A stretch of 8,222 nt of DNA from Bacteroidales bacterium (GTDB taxonomy: Bacteria > Bacteroidota > Bacteroidia > Bacteroidales > SM23-62), in contig JADHVS010000197.1 of the NCBI GenBank assembly GCA_016783865.1, positions 1 through 8,222 of the forward strand. Direction: 5' to 3'. Both the position numbers and the translations under genes were made by a program. Under the pieces are notes generated by a model. That model ran no database searches, had not been told where the DNA came from, and saw only the letters and a program-made list of their open reading frames with translations. Positions 1 to 6,847 of the stretch are shown here, piece after piece (position 1 is the stretch's first letter; each line of letters starts with the position of its first letter).

Positions 1-732
1 AAGAGTTCCCGACTTGACTGCCTCATTGATATTCTGTGTACCTGTGGGTACCACAAAGATCTTCAGATTGTATTTGGTATCCCGTGGAGCTCCGACTGGA
101 CGGATCCACACGACATTGAGCATCTGCGGTGTAGTTGCCGGTATCTTCTCTCCGCATTCGGGTTGAACTATAATAGCCGGCTCTATGTCGCTGATTGTAA
201 ACGCATTGCTACACCCTTGTGGATCTTCGTCAGAAAGGGGTTCCTTGGTCATGTAGTCGAACGCCTGAATACAGATCGTCCAATCTCCTTCCGGAAGACC
301 AGGCCCAAAAAGGATTTCATCTTTAGTGATACCCTGAAAAACCAGATGGTCTGGACTGAAAACCTGTCCTATATTATCAATGTTGAGCCGAAAAGGAATC
401 TTCGGCTGAAGGACGACCGGTTGAGGCATTATAAACTTCGGATCCGTAAAGACCCTGATCTTCCCCCCGTCGGAAACTTTCCCGTGAAGATATACAGTTT
501 GCACTGTGGAGGAGGTATTTACCAAGGTCGCCATGAGTTTATTAGGCTGTGTTATGTAGTCATTGATCTTCGAGGTGTAAGGGGGCGACACCGCGATGGT
601 TATTTTTACAGGAAAAGACTGCCCTTGAGCAAGTGGAATGATTAAGCTGCTCAATATTACAAGCAACCATGTTTTTATCCGACAAACTTTGGTGTCGGAT
701 GACGTGTACCTATTGGTAAAAAATTGAACCAT
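1..732 (-). CDS. Secreted TANFOR-like protein, N-terminal part (3' end outside window)
   Basis: This open frame of 244 codons has no stop before the window edge, so the C-terminus is missing. A signal peptide is visible at about residues 18-37 (basic RIK, then a hydrophobic stretch, cleavage before Q38). Residues 38-182 resemble the TANFOR-type N-terminal domain of Bacteroidota secreted proteins: a PPYTSKINDY segment, a TD...F.MP...VLQP segment, LPEGDWTIC and PLS..DPQGCSN, with C154 and C174 as a conserved pair. From about residue 185 a fibronectin-III-like strand pattern begins (TPQMLNVVWIRP). It is a paralogue of the gene at 2850-4853, with matching residues along the whole visible length. 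The ATG at 732 is chosen because AAGGAGA (741-747) lies just upstream and the signal peptide follows. It is the last visible gene of the leftward cluster. The domain name rests on my memory of the family; its function is unknown. Confidence 0.85.
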   Translation of the reverse strand, partial: MVQFFTNRYTSSDTKVCRIKTWLLVILSSLIIPLAQGQSFPVKITIAVSPPYTSKINDYITQPNKLMATLVNTSSTVQTVYLHGKVSDGGKIRVFTDPKFIMPQPVVLQPKIPFRLNIDNIGQVFSPDHLVFQGITKDEILFGPGLPEGDWTICIQAFDYMTKEPLSDEDPQGCSNAFTISDIEPAIIVQPECGEKIPATTPQMLNVVWIRPVGAPRDTKYNLKIFVVPTGTQNINEAVKSGTL

Positions 733-740
733 AGCTTAAA

Positions 741-747
741 TCTCCTT
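741..747 (-). promoter_or_regulatory. Shine-Dalgarno site of the gene starting at 732
   Basis: On the minus strand AAGGAGA stands 8 bases before the ATG at 732. Strong Shine-Dalgarno sites are uncommon in many Bacteroidota, and the genes starting at 1742 and 6513 show none. The site fixes the start at 732. The stretch AAGGAGATnTAnGnT-ATG is shared with the leader of the paralogue at 4853. Confidence 0.7.
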
Positions 748-788
748 ATGTTTTTGTGAACTTTATTCTAACTGTTAATTAATGCATA

Positions 789-1742
789 CTAATAGACATA
801 AAAAAGTTGGGCAGGATCGGCCATCGGGCCAGGGGGTTGTGGATCATTTTTTTGTAAAATATGGAGAACACATCCTGCTGGTGTCCAAGGTTGACCAGCA
901 GCAAGTCCAATCCTGTAATACGCTCCCGCTTGAAAAGTTTGCTGGAAAGAGTTATAATACTGACATAGGTCAAAATCTGATTTACCACCATATGTGGATA
1001 TTTGCGAGGGTTCTAGCCACCCCCCATATTCAGTGTAGCCATTTCCGTTAGCCCATTGATCACAGCGTTGAATTGATATATAGTACTTGCCTGCCTCTGG
1101 AGGACAAGTAACACTTCCAGAAAAATTTAGTTTAATTGGAGTTGCTGCACAAATTGATACATGGTCATTAAAATCACCATTAATTGAACAAATTGCTTTA
1201 GGAGGAGGGCCACAACTGCAATAATAGACATTCACCGTATTTAGAAGACAATTTTTCCAAAACAAACTCCAACTGTTGTCATCTGTTCCATGCTTTGTTT
1301 TCCATCTAAGTCTGGCAGTATATGTATAGCCTGGGAACACCATCACATCAGGAATTGTAATCCGATAAGGTGTATATTGTTCAAATTGATTAATTACTTT
1401 GTCTGGTGAATCCCCCATACCCAAGAACCCTGTGTTAAAAGGAATATTGCCAGAGGAAGGCGATGCCGACATTTCAACATAGAGTTTAACTGGCCAACCT
1501 TCTTCATTCAATTTAGCACCGTAGATATCAATTATCCAAGTAACCTGATGATATGGACATGTTGGAAAGACACCATGAACCCTACAACCTTGAATGAGTT
1601 CATCATACCCTAAAGCCCCATAACCAGATAGTGTAATCCCACTATTCATCGATGAATGTCCACAGGGCCCAGGTGGATTTTGCCCATTCAATATTCCGGA
1701 AAAAACCAGACAAATGATAAATATTAAAATGTGTGTTCTCAT
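789..1742 (-). CDS. Cysteine-rich secreted protein of unknown family
   Basis: The 317-residue product has a signal peptide at residues 1-20 (MRTHILIFIICLVFSGILNG), with likely cleavage before Q21. The mature chain holds twelve cysteines (27, 53, 62, 165, 175, 177, 185, 198, 213, 227, 260, 291), an even number that fits a disulfide-bonded extracellular or periplasmic protein. A proline-rich hinge with the motif CSCGPPPKAIC (175-185) divides it into two parts. The second part (about 185-298) has short beta strands, YYISIQRCDQW (220-230) and AYYRIGLAAGQPW (274-286), which recall a domain seen in other Bacteroidota secreted proteins, though I cannot name it. The C-terminus is a proline-rich tail ending LFYVY. 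It lies 36 bases after the 356-residue gene and 56 bases before the TANFOR-like gene at 732, and is probably co-transcribed with both. No Shine-Dalgarno site precedes it; the leader is A/T rich. Confidence 0.8.
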   Translation of the reverse strand: MRTHILIFIICLVFSGILNGQNPPGPCGHSSMNSGITLSGYGALGYDELIQGCRVHGVFPTCPYHQVTWIIDIYGAKLNEEGWPVKLYVEMSASPSSGNIPFNTGFLGMGDSPDKVINQFEQYTPYRITIPDVMVFPGYTYTARLRWKTKHGTDDNSWSLFWKNCLLNTVNVYYCSCGPPPKAICSINGDFNDHVSICAATPIKLNFSGSVTCPPEAGKYYISIQRCDQWANGNGYTEYGGWLEPSQISTYGGKSDFDLCQYYNSFQQTFQAGAYYRIGLAAGQPWTPAGCVLHILQKNDPQPPGPMADPAQLFYVY

Positions 1743-1778
1743 ATTAATTTGTTTTACATATTATTATTTTCATCTTAG

Positions 1779-2849
1779 TTAATATGCAGATCGGGTCAAT
1801 TGTGATTGCGAACTTAAAGCTGCTCCATCGAACTCTCTTTCAGTAGTGAGGTGGAATAAAAACTCCGAAGGTGTTTCGCTTGAGTTTTTACAAGCCATCA
1901 TCACTTTTATAAGTTCAGTTCGATGAGCATATATTATATAAGATGATATTGCAATGCGATAGCCAGGCCGCCCTGAGAAATGACCGTATTCATCAATCTT
2001 CCCTTTACAGGATGGGTCATAGTATTCCAGGTAATCTTTTAAGGTTACCTGCCCGGTTTTAATAAAGTTATCGGGTAACTGGTCAAAAGGTCCATCATAC
2101 CAATTATTCAGATCAACATTCTCTTTTTTAACCCCAAACAGTACCTTACGATGATATATGGTATCATTAAAAAAGGCAAATTCGGTCCGTTTCCCTATCA
2201 GGATATCCTTGTTATATATTAGAAAATTCTCAGGCACATCGTTCTCTTCATTCAATACCCAAAAAAGGTGATTAAATTCAGTGTTATATACTAAGTAAAA
2301 TTTCAATCCCGATTCGTCAAAGCTTGGTCCAACATATACCTCCTGAGGCATCAGATTGGTTTCAGTGGGAGGAGTAAATCCCAGATCATTTAATTTCACC
2401 AAAACTGATCTGTTCTTGAACGTAATGATATACCGGAAGTCAGTTACTTTAGAAATAATTATTCCATGTTGCTGGGATAATGTCATTACGACATCTGTAC
2501 CAGATGAATCTTTGTCATTATAAATTGATGCGGCTTCATAACTGAAGTTCAGTAGTCCCTGATCGCGTGTATCGGCAAATAAAGCCAGGTTTCCTTTTAG
2601 CTTATTCCCTGAATCGTTAAATTCAAAGTAATAATAATTTTCAGTTGGGTAAATTGTAATCTCAGAAGACAGATTATCAAATACATATTCAAATACCTTA
2701 AGTGGATCCTTCAGATCAATCGTTTGATTTAATGCATCAATTACATGTTCATTGAAGACAATATCATTCTTGACCTCTTGTCCAAAAACAGCACAAGTAC
2801 AGCTCCATGCCACAATCACGACTCCAATTATTCTAGCAATAAATCTCAT
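1779..2849 (-). CDS. Secreted protein of unknown function, translationally coupled
   Basis: The 356-residue product starts with a signal peptide (hydrophobic core IIGVVIVAWSCTCAVFG, residues 7-23, likely cleavage before Q24). C17 and C19 are in the hydrophobic region and do not form a good lipobox. The mature chain has only two cysteines, in DPSCKGK and MMACKNS near the end. It is rich in aromatic, acidic and asparagine residues and alternates in the way of an all-beta fold; no catalytic motif or named domain was recognised. The ATG directly follows the TAA of the upstream 667-residue gene (stop 2850-2852, start 2847-2849), so translation probably depends on reinitiation by the same ribosome. 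That suggests roughly matched amounts of the two proteins and a shared pathway. A C-terminal type IX secretion signal is not evident. Confidence 0.8.
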   Translation of the reverse strand: MRFIARIIGVVIVAWSCTCAVFGQEVKNDIVFNEHVIDALNQTIDLKDPLKVFEYVFDNLSSEITIYPTENYYYFEFNDSGNKLKGNLALFADTRDQGLLNFSYEAASIYNDKDSSGTDVVMTLSQQHGIIISKVTDFRYIITFKNRSVLVKLNDLGFTPPTETNLMPQEVYVGPSFDESGLKFYLVYNTEFNHLFWVLNEENDVPENFLIYNKDILIGKRTEFAFFNDTIYHRKVLFGVKKENVDLNNWYDGPFDQLPDNFIKTGQVTLKDYLEYYDPSCKGKIDEYGHFSGRPGYRIAISSYIIYAHRTELIKVMMACKNSSETPSEFLFHLTTEREFDGAALSSQSQLTRSAY

Positions 2850-4853
2850 TTAATTATTGTCTATTTGTCTTTTTTTTTCGCATGATTTCCAAACTGAATG
2901 GTACTTAGAATATTTTCTTTTATGTCCAGACCATTCTGTTGAACTTGAGTAAGTTTCCAGATCCATCAACGTACATTTACTGTATTCTATCTCCGCCAAA
3001 TTGGATTCCAGCTTTAAATCATTTACAACTGTCAGAATGGGATTGCCTTTTGAATCAGGAGTTACCTGTACAACAATATTATTCAGAGATGAGTCCGTTT
3101 TACAGGTTATCAGTAGAGGTATTGGGGTCCCACTTCCCCCTAATGAATTACCTCTTTTATCCATGGCGCTGGCCCACACCAGATGGATTCTTGATTTCCA
3201 CCAGCTGTGCATAGTTCGTCCCAGTCCCAAAACCAAGTCTTTATGGTTCGTATCAACAACTGAAGTACTCAATTCCAATCCCCCTTCACAGCAATACATG
3301 TTTAATTTTCCTCCAGCAGTTACATCTATATTTGCACTGGAATAAGAGAATTGATATTTATTCCCATTCTCAAGTAAAATATTCACATCAAAGGGTTCTC
3401 TTACGTTGAGTTGGACATCCGAAATATTGAAATCCCCATTTTGATCTAATTCCGTATTCGCTAACGTTTTTTCTGCAGTTACAATGGTCATGAAAGCCTT
3501 CGACAAGTTTTGCTGAGATTCAGGATCAGAGGGCTTAATACTTCCCAAAAAAGTTGCCTTAATTTCCGGTTTCTCCAAGTCCCTGAATTCAGATTTATTA
3601 TCTTCAAATACCCATATCTTCCTGCCGGTTTTAGAATCTATTGGAACTAATACCCTGTCTTTATAATCTCCCTTCAATACATGAAGGTTTGCATTCATCT
3701 TACTGAGATAATCCAGATCCAATTCCTTCATAAGTAAGTTTCCGGTAGTTATATCATACTTGCCAAAACTTGATTTATCCTTTTGATGGATAACTTTCGA
3801 AAGCTCATATTCTTTTTTCTCATCGGCACTAATTACCAGGAATTTATGGCCATTTAACATGCAAGAAAAAGTGGAATCCATTTCTTCATGCATCATTGTT
3901 GTATCAACATATTGTGTAAGAGTTGTATCTACTCGAAGTGTGGGAATCGTATCTTTCCGGTAAGCAAACCAGACAAATTTGCTCATACCATTATTAACGA
4001 TTGTGAATTTATTGGCACGACTGCTCCCTGTAACTAGTATTACGTAGTCTTTCCCTTCTTCTAGTGAGGCATCGCCCGGACCAATAAAACAGGAAGGCGC
4101 ATCCGTGTATTTTTCAATAAATATTGGTAAAATGGACACATTAGGGACTTCGTTGAAATTTCTGTCTCCCGGGAGAATGTCGAAGATTTTCACGTTATAA
4201 GTAGCATCCGGGACTCCTATTAAAGGAATCCAGGAAATACTTATAAATTGTGGCATGACTGCCTTCACGATTTGTCCATCAACAGGATTGATTATTTCCG
4301 GCGGCTGAGGGTTTCTGATGGGAAAGATATTACTGCATCCCTGATCTGGATTGGAAAGGGGCAAACCGGTCGTATATTCAAGAGCCCAGAGGCATACATA
4401 ATAATCTCCTTCTTTCAACCCATCTCTTGCGAGTTGATTTTTATCGGTGCCTTTATATACAATTCGGTTGGCATCAAATATCTGGTCGAGGATATCCAGG
4501 TTAACCTTCAATGATTCGTAGGGTTTCAGAACCAACGCCGGGGACATCCTGAAGCTCTGGTCCGTGTAAATATCGATGGTATTGCCATCTGTGAACCTAC
4601 CCTGCATATAAAAAGTTTGTTCGGCATCAGAAATATTGTTAACCATCGCCATGATCTTTCCAGGCGTGTTTTTATATTCTTCGATCCTTGAGGAATACTG
4701 AGGCAACACCGCTACAGAAATCGTTATTGGATAGAAAGTTTGTCCGCGAATAAGTGATATGAAAAACAAACTGATGAAAAAGATCAGTAGTTTTTTGTGG
4801 TTAACAATTCGTATTGCCTTCCGTACTTGATCAAGCTTAAAATGTGTAGACAT
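2850..4853 (-). CDS. Secreted TANFOR-like protein with unusual C-terminal half
   Basis: The product has 667 residues. After a basic N-terminal extension (1-20), a hydrophobic signal core (KKLLIFFISLFFISLIRG, 20-37) precedes Q38. Residues 38-183 form a TANFOR-like domain (PQYSSRIEEY, YTDQSFRMSP, LKEGDYYVC, QGCSN; C154 and C173). Residues 185-300 look fibronectin-III-like (PPEIINPVDG, ISISWIP, YNVKIF). A Thr/Asp-rich linker with two VDTT motifs (308-320) follows. The C-terminal half is beta-rich; residues about 460-510 (LDQNGDFNISDVQL) resemble a carboxypeptidase-regulatory-like sandwich. The chain ends in a lysine-rich tail. TANFOR proteins I recall are usually longer, often above 1000 residues. 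The start at 4853 is favoured by AAGGAGAT upstream. The gene overlaps the barrel gene by 17 bases and abuts the next gene, so it sits in the middle of an operon. It is likely exported to the periplasm or surface; its function is unknown. Confidence 0.85.
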   Translation of the reverse strand: MSTHFKLDQVRKAIRIVNHKKLLIFFISLFFISLIRGQTFYPITISVAVLPQYSSRIEEYKNTPGKIMAMVNNISDAEQTFYMQGRFTDGNTIDIYTDQSFRMSPALVLKPYESLKVNLDILDQIFDANRIVYKGTDKNQLARDGLKEGDYYVCLWALEYTTGLPLSNPDQGCSNIFPIRNPQPPEIINPVDGQIVKAVMPQFISISWIPLIGVPDATYNVKIFDILPGDRNFNEVPNVSILPIFIEKYTDAPSCFIGPGDASLEEGKDYVILVTGSSRANKFTIVNNGMSKFVWFAYRKDTIPTLRVDTTLTQYVDTTMMHEEMDSTFSCMLNGHKFLVISADEKKEYELSKVIHQKDKSSFGKYDITTGNLLMKELDLDYLSKMNANLHVLKGDYKDRVLVPIDSKTGRKIWVFEDNKSEFRDLEKPEIKATFLGSIKPSDPESQQNLSKAFMTIVTAEKTLANTELDQNGDFNISDVQLNVREPFDVNILLENGNKYQFSYSSANIDVTAGGKLNMYCCEGGLELSTSVVDTNHKDLVLGLGRTMHSWWKSRIHLVWASAMDKRGNSLGGSGTPIPLLITCKTDSSLNNIVVQVTPDSKGNPILTVVNDLKLESNLAEIEYSKCTLMDLETYSSSTEWSGHKRKYSKYHSVWKSCEKKRQIDNN

Positions 4854-6513
4854 ACCCTAGATCTCCTTTTATTTCATTGAATGATTTACTTAACGAACCT
4901 GGATCATTATAATTTCCAGTAAAATAGACGTTTAACTTAATCGCATGATGCTTGTGCACCCTGTAATTACCAGTCAGGTTTGAGTTCAATACCCATCCTT
5001 TATCTGAATCTGATACGGAACGGATCAAAGAATTATTCCAGCTAAGGGAGAGCTTGTCCTTAAAGAACAATTTCGACACACCAAGTGTTCCTCCTGTACC
5101 GGTGTTTGTAGACGGGCACGTACTGAAAGAGGTATATGTCAATCCAAATGTGAATGTCCACTTGGTTTTTATAAGCCCCAGCGAATAATTCAGTTGCCCG
5201 ATATGGGAAACGAAGTATGTAAGAGAGGAGGTAAATTGATTCTGATCATAAAACATCGACATGTTATACATCAGGAATATCATATGGCTTTTTTCCGTAT
5301 TCATAAACATCAGGCGTGGCATCACCGATAAATTATGCATGGCCTGATGGACTTTTGTCGTATCGTTCAGCGGCAACCTCCCGGCGCTCTGACTTGTGCC
5401 GTAGTTTCCATAATTTAAGTCCACTCCGAATTTGTAAGATGGGTTGAAAGAGACGTTTACGTTTCCTATCGTACGCAGGGATGTGGCTAGTTTGCCTCCC
5501 TTGAGATTATCCCGCTGTAAGCCGATACTTCCGCTTAATGTAAGCTTTCGTTTAAACAGGCTGATATAGGGGCTGAGAGTCAGGTTTTCCACATCATTGC
5601 TGAAAAAATAAGCGCCCATGGAACGGTATTTCGGGTCAATACGCCGGTATTCCAATTTCAGAGACCATGATTTAGATTTGTACTGTAAAAAGGAGCGTAT
5701 CGCCATATAATATTCTGACGATTGGTTGATCACCAAAAATTTATTCAGGCTTAACAAGATGGAAGCGCTGGTGCTGTCGAGCAATGGTTGCGCCGCCATG
5801 TCGGTGGTATAGAGACTGAATGCCGCTTCTGTTTCCCAGGTCAATTTTTTGAAAAACGTAAACCGGCTGTGGAATCCAGCCACTACGTTTTGTTCAGGAA
5901 AACGGTAGGCACCGGAATCAGGCCGCTCAAGCGAAGAGCTGTCATCGCGAATACGAAGAAACAGCAAGTCAAAGAAATTCTTTTCTGTACCGACTCCAAG
6001 CTTGACTGCAAATCCTTTTCTTTTAAATCGGGGTAACGAATCCGTTTCAAAAACGGGACTTGTTGTGGTCTTCCGGTCAAACCGACCGTATACAAATCCA
6101 AACCGAAAAATACTGGGATTCAGTTCAATCCCGGCACCTAGAAAAGTATGACCAGCCAGGGTGAACTCCGAAAACGTGACATTCCTATAGCCCCCGTGCA
6201 GTGTAATCCATTTCCATCGTGGACTTAATCCAAATTGGTTAAATGGTTGGGCATAGCTTCGCTGTTTATCGGAAAACACAAAGGAAAAGGGAAGCTCTAT
6301 CCCGTAAATGGTGGCTGTAGCGTTGGCTGAAATCATATAGGAAAAGGGGAGTTGCCTTGCAGGGATCCCATCCACGGCATAAGCCATGAGATTCAAGCCG
6401 ATTGATCCATGAAACGTAAAAGGTTTCTGTTTGCCAATATTTCCAATATCCTGGGAAAAGCATTCTACTGAAGCAAAAACCAGCATAATAATCAACAATT
6501 TTTTGGTACGCAT
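4837..6513 (-). CDS. Outer-membrane beta-barrel protein
   Basis: The 558-residue product has a signal peptide (MRTKKLLIIMLVFASVECFS, cleavage before Q21) and then many short amphipathic strands with alternating aromatic and polar residues. It ends in GYVYTF; a terminal phenylalanine is the usual BAM recognition signal of outer-membrane barrels. Near the N-terminus, motifs such as QFGLSPRWKWITLHGGYR, FTLAGHTFLGAG and FRFGFVYGRF match, from memory, barrel proteins found beside TANFOR-domain genes in Bacteroidota. It probably spans the outer membrane as a pore, anchor or export partner for the secreted proteins encoded next; no TonB plug, POTRA domain or carboxylate-binding motif is seen. I prefer the ATG at 6513; a TTG two codons upstream (6519) would add only M-P. 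There is no clear Shine-Dalgarno site. This is the first gene of the leftward cluster, so its promoter should lie in 6514-6760. Confidence 0.85.
   Translation of the reverse strand: MRTKKLLIIMLVFASVECFSQDIGNIGKQKPFTFHGSIGLNLMAYAVDGIPARQLPFSYMISANATATIYGIELPFSFVFSDKQRSYAQPFNQFGLSPRWKWITLHGGYRNVTFSEFTLAGHTFLGAGIELNPSIFRFGFVYGRFDRKTTTSPVFETDSLPRFKRKGFAVKLGVGTEKNFFDLLFLRIRDDSSSLERPDSGAYRFPEQNVVAGFHSRFTFFKKLTWETEAAFSLYTTDMAAQPLLDSTSASILLSLNKFLVINQSSEYYMAIRSFLQYKSKSWSLKLEYRRIDPKYRSMGAYFFSNDVENLTLSPYISLFKRKLTLSGSIGLQRDNLKGGKLATSLRTIGNVNVSFNPSYKFGVDLNYGNYGTSQSAGRLPLNDTTKVHQAMHNLSVMPRLMFMNTEKSHMIFLMYNMSMFYDQNQFTSSLTYFVSHIGQLNYSLGLIKTKWTFTFGLTYTSFSTCPSTNTGTGGTLGVSKLFFKDKLSLSWNNSLIRSVSDSDKGWVLNSNLTGNYRVHKHHAIKLNVYFTGNYNDPGSLSKSFNEIKGDLGYVYTF
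4861..4868 (-). promoter_or_regulatory. Shine-Dalgarno site embedded in the barrel gene's last codons
   Basis: On the minus strand AAGGAGAT precedes the ATG at 4853 by 7 bases. The same bases encode K-G-D in the final residues (KGDLGYVYTF) of the barrel protein. Initiation therefore takes place inside the upstream reading frame, which supports translational coupling and fixes the start of the 667-residue gene. Confidence 0.7.
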
Positions 6514-6794
6514 TGGCAATGATTTTCAAAATTGAGGTAATATTAAAACAACTAACAAGGGAAAACTATGTGAATGAGTGAACGGTATAGTTTATTGAAT
6601 GAAAGGTAGTTTATGGAGGGGGAGCGGTGGCTTGTCCCGATTAATATGAAAGTTGCAGGATTGTATTTTTTTTTCAGAATGCGAAGAAGAGGTTAGTTTT
6701 CTTTTGTTATTCTGTTTGATTGTTTGATAACATAAAACAAAGTAAACCAACAACATGACAATAATGATTTATTACAAAAAAAATGATTTTATGG

Positions 6795-6825
6795 ATTGGT
6801 TTTATTACAAATATTTGTAATTTTG
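6795..6825 (+). promoter_or_regulatory. Candidate Bacteroidota promoter for the ATPase gene
   Basis: TAATTTTG (6818-6825) fits the Bacteroidota -7 consensus TAnnTTTG at all fixed positions. ATTG (6795-6798) fits the -33 TTTG at three of four bases, with a spacer of 19, inside the usual 19-21. Transcription would start near 6831-6834 and leave a leader of about 15 bases before the ATG at 6848. The palindrome overlaps this promoter. This is inferred from consensus only. Confidence 0.45.
6804..6821. promoter_or_regulatory. 18-base perfect palindrome, possible operator
   Basis: ATTACAAATATTTGTAAT is identical to its reverse complement. Its left arm is the core of the middle TTTATTACAA repeat, so the repeats at 6768 and 6834 look like half-sites of the same motif. 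It lies between the -33-like and -7-like elements of the candidate ATPase promoter, the classic place for a dimeric repressor. The binding protein is unknown, and AT-rich palindromes can arise by chance. Confidence 0.5.
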
Positions 6826-6847
6826 GGGCAGGTTTTATTACAATACA

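Larger units (their letters stand above)
6768..6843 (+). repeat. Three TTTATTACAA repeats, 33-base spacing
   Basis: TTTATTACAA occurs at 6768-6777, 6801-6810 and 6834-6843, each start exactly 33 bases after the last. The first two units stay partly similar over the remaining 23 bases (for example both end in GGT just before the next copy), so this may be a decayed tandem repeat of about 33 bases, or a set of three phased binding sites about three helical turns apart. The last copy ends four bases before the ATPase start codon. Confidence 0.7.
6514..6847. other. Divergent intergenic region
   Basis: This 334-base gap separates the leftward surface-protein cluster from the rightward ATPase gene and should carry promoters in both directions. 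It is AT rich with homopolymer runs (T9 at 6666-6674, A8 at 6776-6783) and a purine-rich patch near 6613-6630. No convincing small ORF, tRNA or hairpin terminator was found. For the leftward cluster only a weak promoter candidate is seen: CAATTTTG on the minus strand at 6527-6534 with CTTG 21 bases further upstream. It would leave a very short leader, so I do not call it. The right end holds the repeats and palindrome listed separately. Confidence 0.6.

Noticed and set aside
163..645. Plus-strand open frame of 160 codons
   Set aside because: It lies wholly opposite the TANFOR-like gene at 1-732, whose protein has a signal peptide and a paralogue in the window. The plus frame is unusually basic with no recognisable domain.
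2870..2878. Run of nine A (minus strand) near the end of the 667-residue gene as a phase-variation switch
   Set aside because: Gain or loss of one A reaches a stop within a few codons in either case and changes only the last residues, so it would not switch a domain on or off.
6513..6519. TTG at 6519 as the barrel gene start
   Set aside because: An ATG two codons downstream starts a typical signal peptide (MRTKK), and no ribosome-binding site favours the TTG.
6266..6529. Minus-strand 87-codon frame overlapping the barrel gene start
   Set aside because: It is in another frame of the same strand as the barrel gene, whose signal peptide and barrel pattern are clear; the overlapping product has no plausible features.
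6666..6674. T9 run as an intrinsic terminator
   Set aside because: No GC-rich hairpin precedes it, and no gene ends nearby on the plus strand.
6768..6843. CRISPR-like array
   Set aside because: Only ten bases repeat exactly, there are three units, and the units between are partly similar to each other, unlike spacers. A promoter-linked repeat fits better.
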